This document shows positions 44,251-55,600 of a stretch of DNA of 64,000 nt, in pieces; positions within the stretch are counted from its first letter, which is position 1, and every line of letters starts with the position of its first letter. Both the position numbers and the translations under genes were made by a program. The notes below the pieces were generated by a model. It was not told where the DNA came from. It worked only from the letters and a program-made list of their open reading frames with translations, and did not search any database. Source of the DNA: an uncultured Eubacteriales bacterium (GTDB lineage: Bacteria; Bacillota; Clostridia; Lachnospirales; Lachnospiraceae); assembly GCA_900548855.1 (NCBI GenBank), contig URMF01000013.1, positions 5,645 through 69,644 of the forward strand, written 5' to 3'.

Positions 44251-44291
44251 TAAAAATTTAAAAAGAGGAAGATTTTCCAATCCCCCTCTTT
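44251..44291 (-). terminator. Terminator after DUF212 gene
   Basis: Arms AAAGAGG (44262-44268) and CCTCTTT (44285-44291), followed on the minus strand by TTTAAATTTTTATTGC. The tail resembles the start of the post-terminator repeat (ATTGC...TATGCG). Confidence 0.7.
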
Positions 44292-44318
44292 AGTATCGCT
44301 TATTTCTACATTTTTATT

Positions 44319-44795
44319 CTAAAGGAATGTACAGACCAGATATCCCACTAAAATACCCACCAGAATTCCGCCTATTACCTGACTCGGAGTATGTCCTACA
44401 TATTCCTTTAATATAATTTTTGCCCATTCTCCTTTGTCTGCATCCTTTAAATGTTTCATAATCTCTTCATTTTTCAGAAACAGGTTAAGAATAACTGCCT
44501 GCTTTCCGGTTTCCATCCGGACATTCATCGCATCATACATAACAATAAGAGCAAATGCTGCCGCCATTGGAAATTCAAACCCCGCAATCCCTTTGCAATA
44601 TGCCGTGGCATACATAAGCCCTACCACTGTAGCGGAATGGGAGCTGGGCATACCGCCGCTTCCTATTAAACGTTCCGGATTAAACTCCTTTGTTAAAATA
44701 AAATTAATAATTGCCTTCAAAATCTGTGCTGCAGACCATCCAAGTATGGGTGCCATAAGCATTTTATTGTGCAAGAGAATTTGTAAGGTTTCCAT
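44319..44795 (-). CDS. DUF212/YuiD-like divergent PAP2 family protein
   Basis: A 158-aa membrane protein of the DUF212 group (divergent PAP2). It has hydrophobic segments and the conserved SGGMPSSHSA motif (about residues 46-55), which resembles the phosphatase core but whose activity is unproven. The start at 44795 has GAGGAGG upstream. It follows the cellobiose phosphorylase gene by 69 bp. Confidence 0.85.
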   Translation of the reverse strand: METLQILLHNKMLMAPILGWSAAQILKAIINFILTKEFNPERLIGSGGMPSSHSATVVGLMYATAYCKGIAGFEFPMAAAFALIVMYDAMNVRMETGKQAVILNLFLKNEEIMKHLKDADKGEWAKIILKEYVGHTPSQVIGGILVGILVGYLVCTFL

Positions 44796-44864
44796 CTGAC
44801 TCCTCCTCAGTATTTTTTCACCGCACATATATCCTCTGTGCCAAAATACGCTCCTTACCTTTTC

Positions 44865-47261
44865 TTATAGCTCAACAACAATTTCATTGCTGTCAGCCAG
44901 CAAATCCGCTTTAATATAATTATCCTCCAATAAAGTGCCATTTACACTCATTTTCGTAACACCGGATTCCCTGCCGTTTGGATTTTTCACCGTAATATGA
45001 AGCTTCTTACCCCGAAAATCCTTATCTATAGTAATTTCCTTCCAGTCAGAGGAAATAGCCGGATTAATGCGAATTCCATTAAAATCGGGTCTTAAACCTA
45101 AAATACCTTCCACACAGCCCACCATAACCGTAGATGCTGTTCCGGTCAGCCAATGCACATGTGCACGGCCTTCAAATGGAGAATCCGTACTTTCCGTAAA
45201 TTGTCCATGACAATAAGGCTCTAATTTACGAATCTCTGCCTTATCATTCATGGATGCCGGAGAAGACTCATTGAAATACTCAAAGGCACGGTTTCCATGT
45301 CCCATTAAGGCTTCTGCCAATATAATCCACCCCTGCGGCTGTGAGAAAATTCCGCCATTTTCTTTTGTAGAAGGATTGAATAACAGCATCAATGCCCCAT
45401 CAAATGCATGCTTTACATAGGATGGTGCCATCAATCTTACACCATAAGGGGTATTCAGTTCTCTATGAACAGATTCCAATGCAAGCTCTGCCTGCTCCTT
45501 TGTTGCCAATCCAGATATGACAGACCATGACTGCGGATTTAACCACATACTTGCCTCCGGGTGATGCTTTGAACCAATCAGCTCCCCATCCTCCTTGTAA
45601 CCGCGGACAAAACGATCCTCCTCCCAGCAGTTCTTCTGTATGGTATCCCCCAGTTCCCTCTGTACCTTGTCAAGATATGCGATATATTCCGTATCCTTTT
45701 TTCGCTCAGCAAACTCACGAATCACTGTCATGGCATAGTATAACTGCATCGCCACAAAGCTGGACTCACCCTGCTTTCCAAGACGTAGACAGTCATTCCA
45801 ATCAGCATGAAGACCTGCCGGCATTCCATGGCTTCCCAAACGGTTCATAGAGAAATCAATTGCTCTCTTTAAATGCTCATATACCGTTCCCTCTCCGCCA
45901 TTGGCAAAAAGGATTACCTCGTCCATAAAATCCACATTACCCGACTCTGCAATATACTTATATACTGTTGGGAATAGCCATAATGCATCGTCTGCACGAT
46001 ATGCCGGATGTCCGGTTTCTTTTACATAGGAAGCATCATCCGGGGTATCCTCATGTCCTGCATTGTGGGTAAATTTAACCAGTGGAAGTCCACCGCCATT
46101 GTCCACCTGTGCAGACAGCATAAAGCGGATTTTTTCTAATGCCATCTCCGGATTTAAATGAATAATACCCTGAATATCCTGAACCGTATCCCGGTAACCA
46201 TATCCGTTTCTCAAACCGCAATAAGTGAAGGAAGCTGCTCTTGACCAGATAAAAGTCATAAAACACTGATAGGCGTTCCATGTATTAATCATATTATTAA
46301 AGCTTTCTGAAGGCGTTTTTACCTGAAGGTGGGACAACTGTCCATGCCAGTAATCCTTTAACTCTTTAAGTTCTTCATCTGTTGCCTTCTCTGTCTCTTT
46401 ATATCCTGCAAGGATAGTATCTGCCTCTTTATCGGATTTCATACCAAGCACAAATGTAATAACCCTGCTCTCACCTGGTTCCAACTCGATTTTTGTGTGT
46501 ATGGCACCACAACCATTGGAATTATAATTCAGTGTATTGTCACACTGCCCATTCTCTACCGCTACCGGATTGCCATAGCTGTGATATCCTCCGATAAAGC
46601 TTTCCTTATCACCGTTATAGGAAGTAATCTCTCCGCCTGCAAGACCAAAGAAACGGCATGTATTCTGATTGCCATCCACCTCCGTATGAATATTCTCATT
46701 TATTGTCTGGTAAATCTTATTTTGCTTAAAATATGTCCTTGTAATAAACAGCGTATACTGGAGATTCACCTGGTCCTGTTCATAATTACAATCATTCGTA
46801 AACTCACAATACCCAAAAGCAGACAAATTTCTCTTTCTGTCTGAATGATTGGTAACCTTAAGTCTCCACACCTCATACGTTTTATTAAGCGGCACATAGT
46901 AAAGAGCCTCCGACTTAATATCCGCATACTCTGCAACAATATTGGTATATCCAGTACCATGATGACACTCATTTTTGTACACATCTAATGGTTTACCAAC
47001 CGGCTGCCAGGAAGCAGACCAATAATCCTTACTATCGTCATCTCTTAAATATATATATCTGCCCGGCTGGTCAAACTGGTTAAAAATATAACGTATAATT
47101 CTTCCATGAGCACCGCTTTTTTCAAAGCTGTAGCCTCCTGCATTATTAGAAATAATTGCTCCATACGCCGGTGAACCTAAATAGTTCGCCCATGGTGCCG
47201 GAGTATCTGGACGTGTAATAACGTATTCCTTTGCTGCCTCATCAAAATAACCAAACTGCAT
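44865..47261 (-). CDS. Cellobiose phosphorylase (GH94)
   Basis: A 798-aa glycoside phosphorylase that splits cellobiose with phosphate to glucose-1-phosphate and glucose, saving ATP. The catalytic Asp is in HADWNDCLRLGKQ, and GHPAYRADDALWL and ENGGIFSQPQGW are family motifs. No cellulase or cellodextrin transporter is adjacent; it lies between pnp and DUF212. AAGGAGAAG precedes the ATG. Length matches the known cellobiose enzymes rather than the longer chitobiose or cyclic glucan ones. Confidence 0.92.
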   Translation of the reverse strand: MQFGYFDEAAKEYVITRPDTPAPWANYLGSPAYGAIISNNAGGYSFEKSGAHGRIIRYIFNQFDQPGRYIYLRDDDSKDYWSASWQPVGKPLDVYKNECHHGTGYTNIVAEYADIKSEALYYVPLNKTYEVWRLKVTNHSDRKRNLSAFGYCEFTNDCNYEQDQVNLQYTLFITRTYFKQNKIYQTINENIHTEVDGNQNTCRFFGLAGGEITSYNGDKESFIGGYHSYGNPVAVENGQCDNTLNYNSNGCGAIHTKIELEPGESRVITFVLGMKSDKEADTILAGYKETEKATDEELKELKDYWHGQLSHLQVKTPSESFNNMINTWNAYQCFMTFIWSRAASFTYCGLRNGYGYRDTVQDIQGIIHLNPEMALEKIRFMLSAQVDNGGGLPLVKFTHNAGHEDTPDDASYVKETGHPAYRADDALWLFPTVYKYIAESGNVDFMDEVILFANGGEGTVYEHLKRAIDFSMNRLGSHGMPAGLHADWNDCLRLGKQGESSFVAMQLYYAMTVIREFAERKKDTEYIAYLDKVQRELGDTIQKNCWEEDRFVRGYKEDGELIGSKHHPEASMWLNPQSWSVISGLATKEQAELALESVHRELNTPYGVRLMAPSYVKHAFDGALMLLFNPSTKENGGIFSQPQGWIILAEALMGHGNRAFEYFNESSPASMNDKAEIRKLEPYCHGQFTESTDSPFEGRAHVHWLTGTASTVMVGCVEGILGLRPDFNGIRINPAISSDWKEITIDKDFRGKKLHITVKNPNGRESGVTKMSVNGTLLEDNYIKADLLADSNEIVVEL

Positions 47262-47276
47262 ATTCTTCTCCTTTCA

Positions 47277-47343
47277 TTATAGAAAAGAACCGATGCATTA
47301 AGATATTGCTTACCGCCATGAAGTTCTCCCTTAATACACCGGT
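47277..47343 (-). terminator. Terminator-like hairpin between pnp and GH94 gene
   Basis: Arms 47289-47302 and 47330-47343 form a 14-bp stem with two wobble pairs, followed on the minus strand by TTCTTTTCT. It probably ends pnp transcripts or forms the 3' RNA stem there. Confidence 0.5.
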
Positions 47344-47362
47344 ACCTTTTGTTTCTTTCTTT

Positions 47363-49456
47363 TTATGCTTCTTCTATTGCATCTTTCAGACTTAAACTAA
47401 TCTTGCCCATACGGTCAATCTCAAGTACCTTAACTTTAACCGTATCGCCGATGTTTACAACATCCTCCACCTTCGCAACTCTCTCCTTGGAAAGCTTGGA
47501 AATGTGAATCAAGCCATCCTTATTTGGTGAAAGCTCTACGAATGCACCAAAATTCATAATGCGGACAACCTTTCCTTCATATATCTGTCCAACCTCAATC
47601 GGGTCTACAATGGAATGGATAATCTTGAGCGCCTTGTCAATGCCATCCTGGTCAACGCCGCATATTGCAACGGTTCCGTCATCATCAATGTCGATTTTAA
47701 CGCCGGTCTCTTCAATTATATTGTTGATTGTCTTTCCACGCTGTCCAATAATCTCGCCAATCTTCTCCGGATCAACCTTCATCTGCGTAATCTTAGGTGC
47801 CAGCGCTCCAACCGTTTCTCTCGGTTCCGCAATTGCCTTGGACATAACCTCATCCATAATATACAATCTTGCTTCTCTGGTTCTTCTGATAGCCTCTTCT
47901 ACAATTGGTCTTGTCAGTCCATGAATCTTAATATCCATCTGGATGGCAGTAATACCCTCTTTTGTACCGGTTACCTTGAAGTCCATATCACCAAAGAAAT
48001 CCTCTAAACCTTGGATATCCGTTAAAACAATATAGTCATCATCCGTCTCACCGGTTACCAGACCACAGGAAATACCTGCTACCATTTTCTTAATCGGTAC
48101 ACCAGCCGCCATCAGGGACATACAGGATGCACAGGTGGATGCCATAGAGGTTGAACCATTTGACTCAAAGGTCTCTGACACTGTACGGATTGCATATGGG
48201 AACTCCTCTACAGAAGGAAGTACCGGAATTAACGCACGCTCTGCCAGCGCACCATGTCCAATCTCTCTCCGTCCCGGTCCGCGGGATGGTTTTGTCTCAC
48301 CTACTGAATAAGACGGGAAATTATACTGATGCATATATCTCTTATTAGTCTCTAATAAATTGAGACCATCAATCTTCTGTGCCTCTGAAAGCGGCGCTAA
48401 AGTAGTCACATTACAAATCTGTGTCTGTCCACGGGTGAACATAGCCGAGCCGTGTACTCTTGGAATGATATCTACTTCAGCGGCAAGCGGTCGTATCTGT
48501 GTAATGGCACGTCCGTCCGGCCGCTTATGGTCAACTAAAATCATCTTGCGAACTGTCTTTTTCTGATACTGGTAAATTGCCTCGCCAAGCACCTCCAGCC
48601 ATTCTTCCTTATCAGCGAATGCCTCTTCTAATTTGTCGGTAATCTGGCGGATATTTTCTTCTCTTTCCTGCTTTTCATCCGTAAATACTGCCTTTTCCAT
48701 CTCTTCCGGTGGAACAATTTCTTTGATTGCAGCGAACAGTTCTTCCGGAACTGCGCAGCTTGTATAAGAGTGCTTTGGCTTACCGCATTCTGCCACAATC
48801 TGATTGATAAATGCAATCACCTGCTGATTAATCTCATGTGCAGCGTAAATCGCCTCAATCATCTTATCTTCCGGAACCTCATTTGCCCCGGCCTCAATCA
48901 TGATAACCTTCTCTGCAGTGGAAGCCACTGTCAATTTCAAATCGGAAACCGCATTCTGTGCCTCATTCGGATTAAATACAAACTCACCATCAATCAGACC
49001 AACCTGAGTCGTTGCACATGGTCCGTCAAACGGAATATCAGAAATTGCTGTTGCAATAGCAGAACCCAGCATAGCTGTGAGCTCTGGTGAACATTCCGGA
49101 TCCACTGACATAACCAAATTGTTAAGTGTTACATCATTGCGGTAATCCTTAGGAAACAGCGGTCTCATCGGACGGTCAATTACACGGGATGTAAGAATTG
49201 CATTCTCACTTGCCTTGCCCTCACGCTTATTAAATCCACCTGGAATTTTGCCTACAGAATAAAGCTTTTCCTCATACTCAACGGAAAGTGGGAAGAAATC
49301 AATTCCCTCTCTCGGTTTATCAGATGCAGTTGCAGTTGACAATACAACCGTATCACCATAGTGCATAAATGCTGCACCGTTTGCCTGTGCTGCAACTCGT
49401 CCAACATCCACACGAAGTGTTCTGCCAGCAAGCTCCATTTCAAACTTCTTGTACAT
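47363..49456 (-). CDS. pnp: Polynucleotide phosphorylase
   Basis: A 697-aa 3'-5' phosphorolytic exoribonuclease. It contains two RNase PH domains (N-terminal GDTVVLSTATAS; second with KRPDGRAITQIRPL and SNGSTSMASTCA), then KH (GQRGKTINNIIEETG) and S1 domains (FGAFVELSPNKDGLIHIS). The order matches the family. rpsO, its usual upstream neighbour, is 8.7 kb away with the surface-protein gene between. A -10 TATAAT with a short spacer about 120 bp upstream may be its promoter. Confidence 0.98.
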   Translation of the reverse strand: MYKKFEMELAGRTLRVDVGRVAAQANGAAFMHYGDTVVLSTATASDKPREGIDFFPLSVEYEEKLYSVGKIPGGFNKREGKASENAILTSRVIDRPMRPLFPKDYRNDVTLNNLVMSVDPECSPELTAMLGSAIATAISDIPFDGPCATTQVGLIDGEFVFNPNEAQNAVSDLKLTVASTAEKVIMIEAGANEVPEDKMIEAIYAAHEINQQVIAFINQIVAECGKPKHSYTSCAVPEELFAAIKEIVPPEEMEKAVFTDEKQEREENIRQITDKLEEAFADKEEWLEVLGEAIYQYQKKTVRKMILVDHKRPDGRAITQIRPLAAEVDIIPRVHGSAMFTRGQTQICNVTTLAPLSEAQKIDGLNLLETNKRYMHQYNFPSYSVGETKPSRGPGRREIGHGALAERALIPVLPSVEEFPYAIRTVSETFESNGSTSMASTCASCMSLMAAGVPIKKMVAGISCGLVTGETDDDYIVLTDIQGLEDFFGDMDFKVTGTKEGITAIQMDIKIHGLTRPIVEEAIRRTREARLYIMDEVMSKAIAEPRETVGALAPKITQMKVDPEKIGEIIGQRGKTINNIIEETGVKIDIDDDGTVAICGVDQDGIDKALKIIHSIVDPIEVGQIYEGKVVRIMNFGAFVELSPNKDGLIHISKLSKERVAKVEDVVNIGDTVKVKVLEIDRMGKISLSLKDAIEEA

Positions 49457-49599
49457 AATCTGTTCTCCTTAAAATAAATATTTCTTGGGTAAAGCACCGA
49501 AACAACTGAACTGGCTGCAGACTCCTGTATCCACTTCAGAAGTCTCGGTTATGCCTTATCACAATCTACACAATTATAACATAGCCTAATCCTTTTGAA

Positions 49600-49657
49600 A
49601 AGAAAAAAATAAAGGCAGATTTTGATAAAAGAATTTTCCTTTATCAAAAATCTGCCT
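49600..49657 (-). terminator. Terminator after the SpaA-repeat protein gene
   Basis: A long stem: AGGCAGATTTTGATAAA (49613-49629) pairs with TTTATCAAAAATCTGCCT (49640-49657) with one bulge; a run of seven Ts follows on the minus strand. Confidence 0.85.
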
Positions 49658-49664
49658 GAATTTC

Positions 49665-52600
49665 TTATCGTCTCCTTCTGCGTCTCACAGCCAAAACCAT
49701 TCCACACCCTGCCAGAGATAAGAGGAACATAATTGCTACCGGTCTGAGCGGCGATGTATCACCAGTCTTTTTACTGGTGGTCTGCCTGCTTTCATCGGTC
49801 TTCTCATCATACATTGTAATCGTGTTGTTTTTGCTCTCAGTCGATGATTTGCCATCTAATATATAGACTTTCCCATTTTTTCCAATATAGAAGCGGATAT
49901 CCTCAGCCAGTTCATACCCATCTGGCGCCTCCGTTTCTTTCAGCACATATATAACCTGTTGTGTATCTGTGCTGGCCACTAGTTTATTAGCCGGAATCCG
50001 GACTGCTTTCTGTTTACTCTTCCATGAATATACAACCTTTCCGGTTGCTTCATCGACAATGGAAAGCTTTGCACCGGACAGAAATTCCTTCGTTCCAGCT
50101 ATTTTTTTAGAAACCTTAAGCTGGATTGCCTTATCCACCATGGTAACGATTCTGTCCGCCACAGCGGAACCATTCACGTATAAAACATCCTTTTCATCAA
50201 TCCGGAAAACAATGCTGTCCGTATAGACATATCCATTCGGTGCGGTTGTCTCCGTCATAATATAGTCTGTATTTCTCTTAAATAAATCAATGGCCAGGTT
50301 CTTTGGAGTTTTTGTACTTACCCAGGATATTGGTGTAAAATCACTGTCCTGTGTGGATGTAATGGTAATGGTCGCTCCAGACAATTCCTTTCCATCCTCA
50401 TTCTGTTTATGGAAGGTAATTCCTCTAAATTCGTCATATAGCTTAATCGTATTATCCGTTACCTTTTCTCCATCTACTCGTTTTACCATACCATTCTTGT
50501 CAATCACAAACTGGATAGGCTGTGCCAGTGCATATAACTCCGGCGCTTTTATCTCGGATAACGTGTAAACATATTCGTTTCCATATGGGGATACATGCAG
50601 CTTTTTCGTATCAAGGGCATGTGGTTTTCCGTCTGATACCCACTGCTCCAATACTGTACCGTTGGAATCAGCTACCTGCAGGGTTGCACCGGCAAGCTGT
50701 GTTGATGTTCCCAAAACATATTTTTCAACGGTAACAGAAAACGGACTATTCTTCATAACGATGGAGCTGGTCTGCTGTGCTTTGCTATTTACATAAACTA
50801 TTCCGTTATCATCAATCTTAAAATGAATGGATGCAGCATATGTATAGCCATTTACGGTTGCAGCCTCTACCAAGGTATAGGTCACATTCCGCTTAAACAT
50901 ACTGTACCCGAAATATTTTGCCGTTCCATCTGTTGTCCAGTTCTGGACGGTAAAATCTTCATCCTCAGATGATATGATTCTCAGCTGTACACCTGCTACA
51001 GGATTTCCAGTTGCAGCATCCACCTTCTGGAAACTCACCTGTTTCTCGCCATCAATAAAAATTACCAGATTATTGTCTATCAGATTTCCATCTAAGTCCT
51101 CTGCCCTGCCGTCCTCGCGGATATGGAAATACACAGGCTCCGCTATATTATAATTTTCCGGTGCTTCCTTTTCCACAATGACATAATAACCACCCAGCTT
51201 AAAGTTCTGATTGCCCAAAGTCATTGTACTTCCGGTAGATTCAAATGTATCCAGCAATTTTCCAATAGTTCCATTTGCGTTTGATTCATGAAGTTCAAAC
51301 GTTCCACCAGCCAGAGGCTGATATTGGTCGCTCCACTTCACAAACCTTACCGTAATCGGCGCATCATGACTGGTCAATGTCAGGGAATTTACACTCAGGT
51401 TATAATCATTCCCCTTAACAATCTGAATATAATTTGGAGTCCCCTGTACCACATTAAAGGTAATCGGCTCTTCCAGTTCATATCCAGCCGGTGCAGACTC
51501 TTCCGTAAATATATATCCCTCACCCGGTTCTAACTGTACATTCTTCGGTGTATTTGTACTAACCCACTGCTCTCTTATGGCACCTGTATTATCCCTGATT
51601 GTAAAGGATGCACCTGCCAACGCTTCTCCTGTTACAGCATCACGCTTTGCAAAATAGAAATTGACATACGCCTCATCTGTCATGGTTACGGTTTTATCCG
51701 TTAGTTCGGTGCCTACCGTTCCATCCTCGTTTACCGAATACACTTTCCCCTCCGAATCAATTGCAATTCTGATATCTGCGGTTAAAGCATAACCACCCGG
51801 AGCACTGTCCTCATGAACCGTATAATAGCGATATCCACTTGCTGGCACAGAAAGCTTATCAGAAGGAATGGCCTGTGCTGTCGTGGTCGAAGTAAAGCTA
51901 TACACTTTCTTTCCGGTAGCATCATCAATCAGCGAAATAGCCGCACCGGCAAGATTGGCACGCGTACCTGCAGTTGTATCAAGCCCCTGTTTCAAGATTC
52001 TCAGGGTAATCGATGCATCCCGCATTATAACATTGTTGCCGCTCACGGAACCATTTGCACCACTTACATAAGTAATGGACCCATTACTGTTAATGGTAAA
52101 ATATACGTCCTCAGACATAACATATCCATTCGGTGCCGACTTCTCATGTATAAAATAGGTCTTTCCCACCTCTAAATTGTTATGCGTTAATTTCTGTGCA
52201 TTATTCGTTGTGGTCCATCTCTGCAAACAGTTTTTCAAATTTGTGTCTCCGGCTTCATATAACTCCAGTACTGCACCGGACACCTGTGAGGAACCGCCTA
52301 CTGCAAATTTATTAACGGATACATTGATAGCTGTATCCACAAAGTTCATCTGGATTGCAGCCTGGTTATTATCTGGAAACGTCTCTGCACCAATAACCAC
52401 TGTTTTTTCGTTTGCTGCATTTAACACATATCCCTTTGGTGCCTTGGTTTCCTTCACCATATAGGTACCATACGGCAAATCTTTAAAAATTGCAGTACCC
52501 GTCGTATCTGTTGTGACAACATAATCCCGGTTATCTTTATCCTTATACACTTCATATTTACTGTTAACAGCATTGTATTTGTACAGTGTAAACTCTGCAC

Positions 52601-55600
52601 CGGAAAGCTTGTTGTTTGTACCCGTGCCTGTTTTTGTTACACGAATAGCTCCCAGGATTTGTGTGTTCTGATAGGTATAAATTGTCGGAACATTTTCAAA
52701 GCTGTCGAGCATCTCTATGTGACCGATTACAGTACCTGCATATGTAGCAGCCGGAAGTTCCGCATAAGTATATTCTTTATAATATACCTTTCCCCTGTCA
52801 TAGCCGGCTGGTGGCTCTGCCTCTTCTACCCTATAAAGTGTGGTATCCGGGTCATCCGCAATCGCAATATTATAAAATTCTACAATACCATCCTCATCTG
52901 AATAAGCCGTTGAGATAACCTTATAAGCCTCTCCCTTATACTTTCTTAAAAGATTAAACTTTGCACCTGCCAAAGGAGTACCTGACTGATCTACCTTCTT
53001 CACTTTAAAGGACATATACTTGATTGCGGAAGGCAGCTTTGTATTATCAACATAAGCTTCCCCTTTTTCTGCCAATAAGCCATAATCCAGAGCATATGTG
53101 TCATTTTTGTCGACTGTAACCTTCCATTCCGTAGCATCTAACTGATACTTATTTGGAGCCTTTGTCTCTTTAATTGTATAGGTATCATAAATCAGATCCT
53201 TAATGACAACCTCACCAAGAGCACTCACATCATCAGAGGACACAACAGTCTGTACCAGTTCACCGGAACTGTTATAGACAGAAAATTCTGCCCCTGCCAG
53301 ATAAACATTCTGGTCATCGCCATCCCGTTTTCTAAACTTGATTGTAGCGCTCTGCTTATCGTTCACAAATGTCTTCTCAATAATTCCATCATTTGCTATC
53401 TCTCCCGGTGTAATATATTGCGGTGTAGAATCAACCGTATAACCCGGCAGACCTTTTGTCTCTGTCACGGTATAGCTGCCATATGTAAGATTGCTAAAAG
53501 TAATGGTACCGTCTGCACCAGTCTCACCACCGGCAACCACCGCTCCCGTAGCTGTATTTTTAACCGTAAAGTATACTCCGGATAACGGATTTCCACTATC
53601 ATCCTGCTTAATCACTCTGATGCTGAACTGAATCACTTCATTGACAACTGTAATTTTACTTCCAGTTGTGGTGTCCACCGTAACCGTTGTTCCCGTTGTA
53701 TTCACAATATATCCGTCCGGTGCCGAAGCTTCCTTTACAACATAGGTTCCAAACGGAATATTCTGGAAGATTGCCACTCCTGATGAATCTGTCGTTGCCG
53801 TTGCCTGACTGGAAGAAGACGGATATGGTGTGGTTCCATCTTCTTTATATAATCGAAAGACAACCTTCGCAAGTCTGTTTGCTTTTGCCGTATCATCCGT
53901 CTTTGTAACCTGTATGTAACCCAAAGCCTTCTCATCCTCAACCGTTGTAGAGGCAGACACATCTTCATGCTCCTTACCGGTACCAATTGTAATGGAATGT
54001 ACTGTTTCATCCAGCAGATATCCTGCTGGGGCAGAGGTTTCGCGATAATAATAGGTATGCCCCAGGGTCAGACCTGTGAATTCAATTTTCCCGTTTGCAT
54101 CTGTTGTTTTCGTATCTACCTCATCGCTGCACTGAACATCTGCATAAAGTGTATAGACAGCCCCCCTCACATGGGTACTACTGTTTCCTGCTTCCACCTT
54201 CGTAAGAACCAGAGAACCCTTTGCTTTTGCATTCGTCAAGGATATTACATCGTCATAGCCATTTATGGTATCCATATTCACCACAGCATTGGTATCCAGA
54301 TTCTTACATGTAATCTGTCCATCCGTATCGATTGTAACCTGATACACTGTATTCGTACCGGCAGATTTATATCCGTCTGGTACAGTGGTTTCTTTCACAT
54401 AATAGTTTGTTTCTTCATTCTTACTGTACTTCACCGTAAAGCTGATAAGACCATCTGCACCAGTGGTCTTAACTGCCACCGGAGTGGTACAGGCAGCGTC
54501 ACTGTATACCGTAAAGCCTGCGCCGGATAAAGCAGCATTTTTCTCTCCTGTTTTATAAACGGAAAAAGCTGTGCTTACCTCTTCATTAATGGACGTATTG
54601 GTTACGGACTCCTCATAATACCGGACACCGGTATTCTCTGTCAGCAGCTTCGCATCCGTAATCACAACTTCAATGTCTTCATCCTTTTTCTCATATCCAT
54701 CTGGCGGCGTTGTCTCCTTCAAAACATAGCTATATCCTGCAGCACTGGAATTCACACCCTTAAATACCGCATATCCGTCAGCGCCGGTAGTTACCGTTGT
54801 AACGTAATTACCGTTATGATACAGCGCAAAAGTAGCGCCGGCTAAAGCATTCCCCCGTTTATCCACCTTTTTGATTCGCAGTTCCTTTTCAAAATATGCA
54901 CCGGCAGAAGAAGAAGAAAAACTCACATTCTTTACCTCATTGGAGGTGACGGATTCCTGATAAGCATCCCCCTCAAACTCAACCGTATTCTTAATGGTCT
55001 CATTTATCAGCTTCGCTGCCGTTACGTTAAACTTTGTCCGGAATGTAAATTCATATGTCTCATCCACAATATCCGGCAGAGAAACCACCATATCATTATT
55101 AATTACGGCAACAGAAAAATTCGTCACTTCCGTCCTCGTTCCATTCTTCACACGGTATAATTTTGCAGAATTCTCCACATAGTCAAAATAGGACTCTAAA
55201 TGGTCACGGATAACCGGATTCTTTACATTCATGGTATAGCCACCTTCATTGATGGTAACCGTCCAGTCCACATAGTCATTACCATTCTGATAAGCCGCTT
55301 CTTTTCCCAAAGTACCTCCGACTTCGCCCTCAACAGTCTTTGTCGCAGTATCCGTAACCTCCACATCACCCTCATAATTCACAGTCGCCGTCGCATTGTT
55401 GGTATATGTCTTGTGCGTGTTAGCATCCTCCAGCTTTTTCTGTTTTGTCTTGTAATGTATTTCAAAATTACGGTTAAGATAATACTGCAATGCCTTTGAT
55501 GAGGTATTATCAATAGTCAGAGACATATTATTTCCGCTGACACTTGGCTCCTGTTTTACCTTTGTTCCATTGGTCCATGTATTCTCCATAATCTCCATGG

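Noticed and set aside
53687..54530. Plus-strand ORFs of up to 187 codons inside the giant surface-protein gene
   Set aside because: They are antisense shadows of the repeat-rich coding sequence without family features or ribosome-binding sites.
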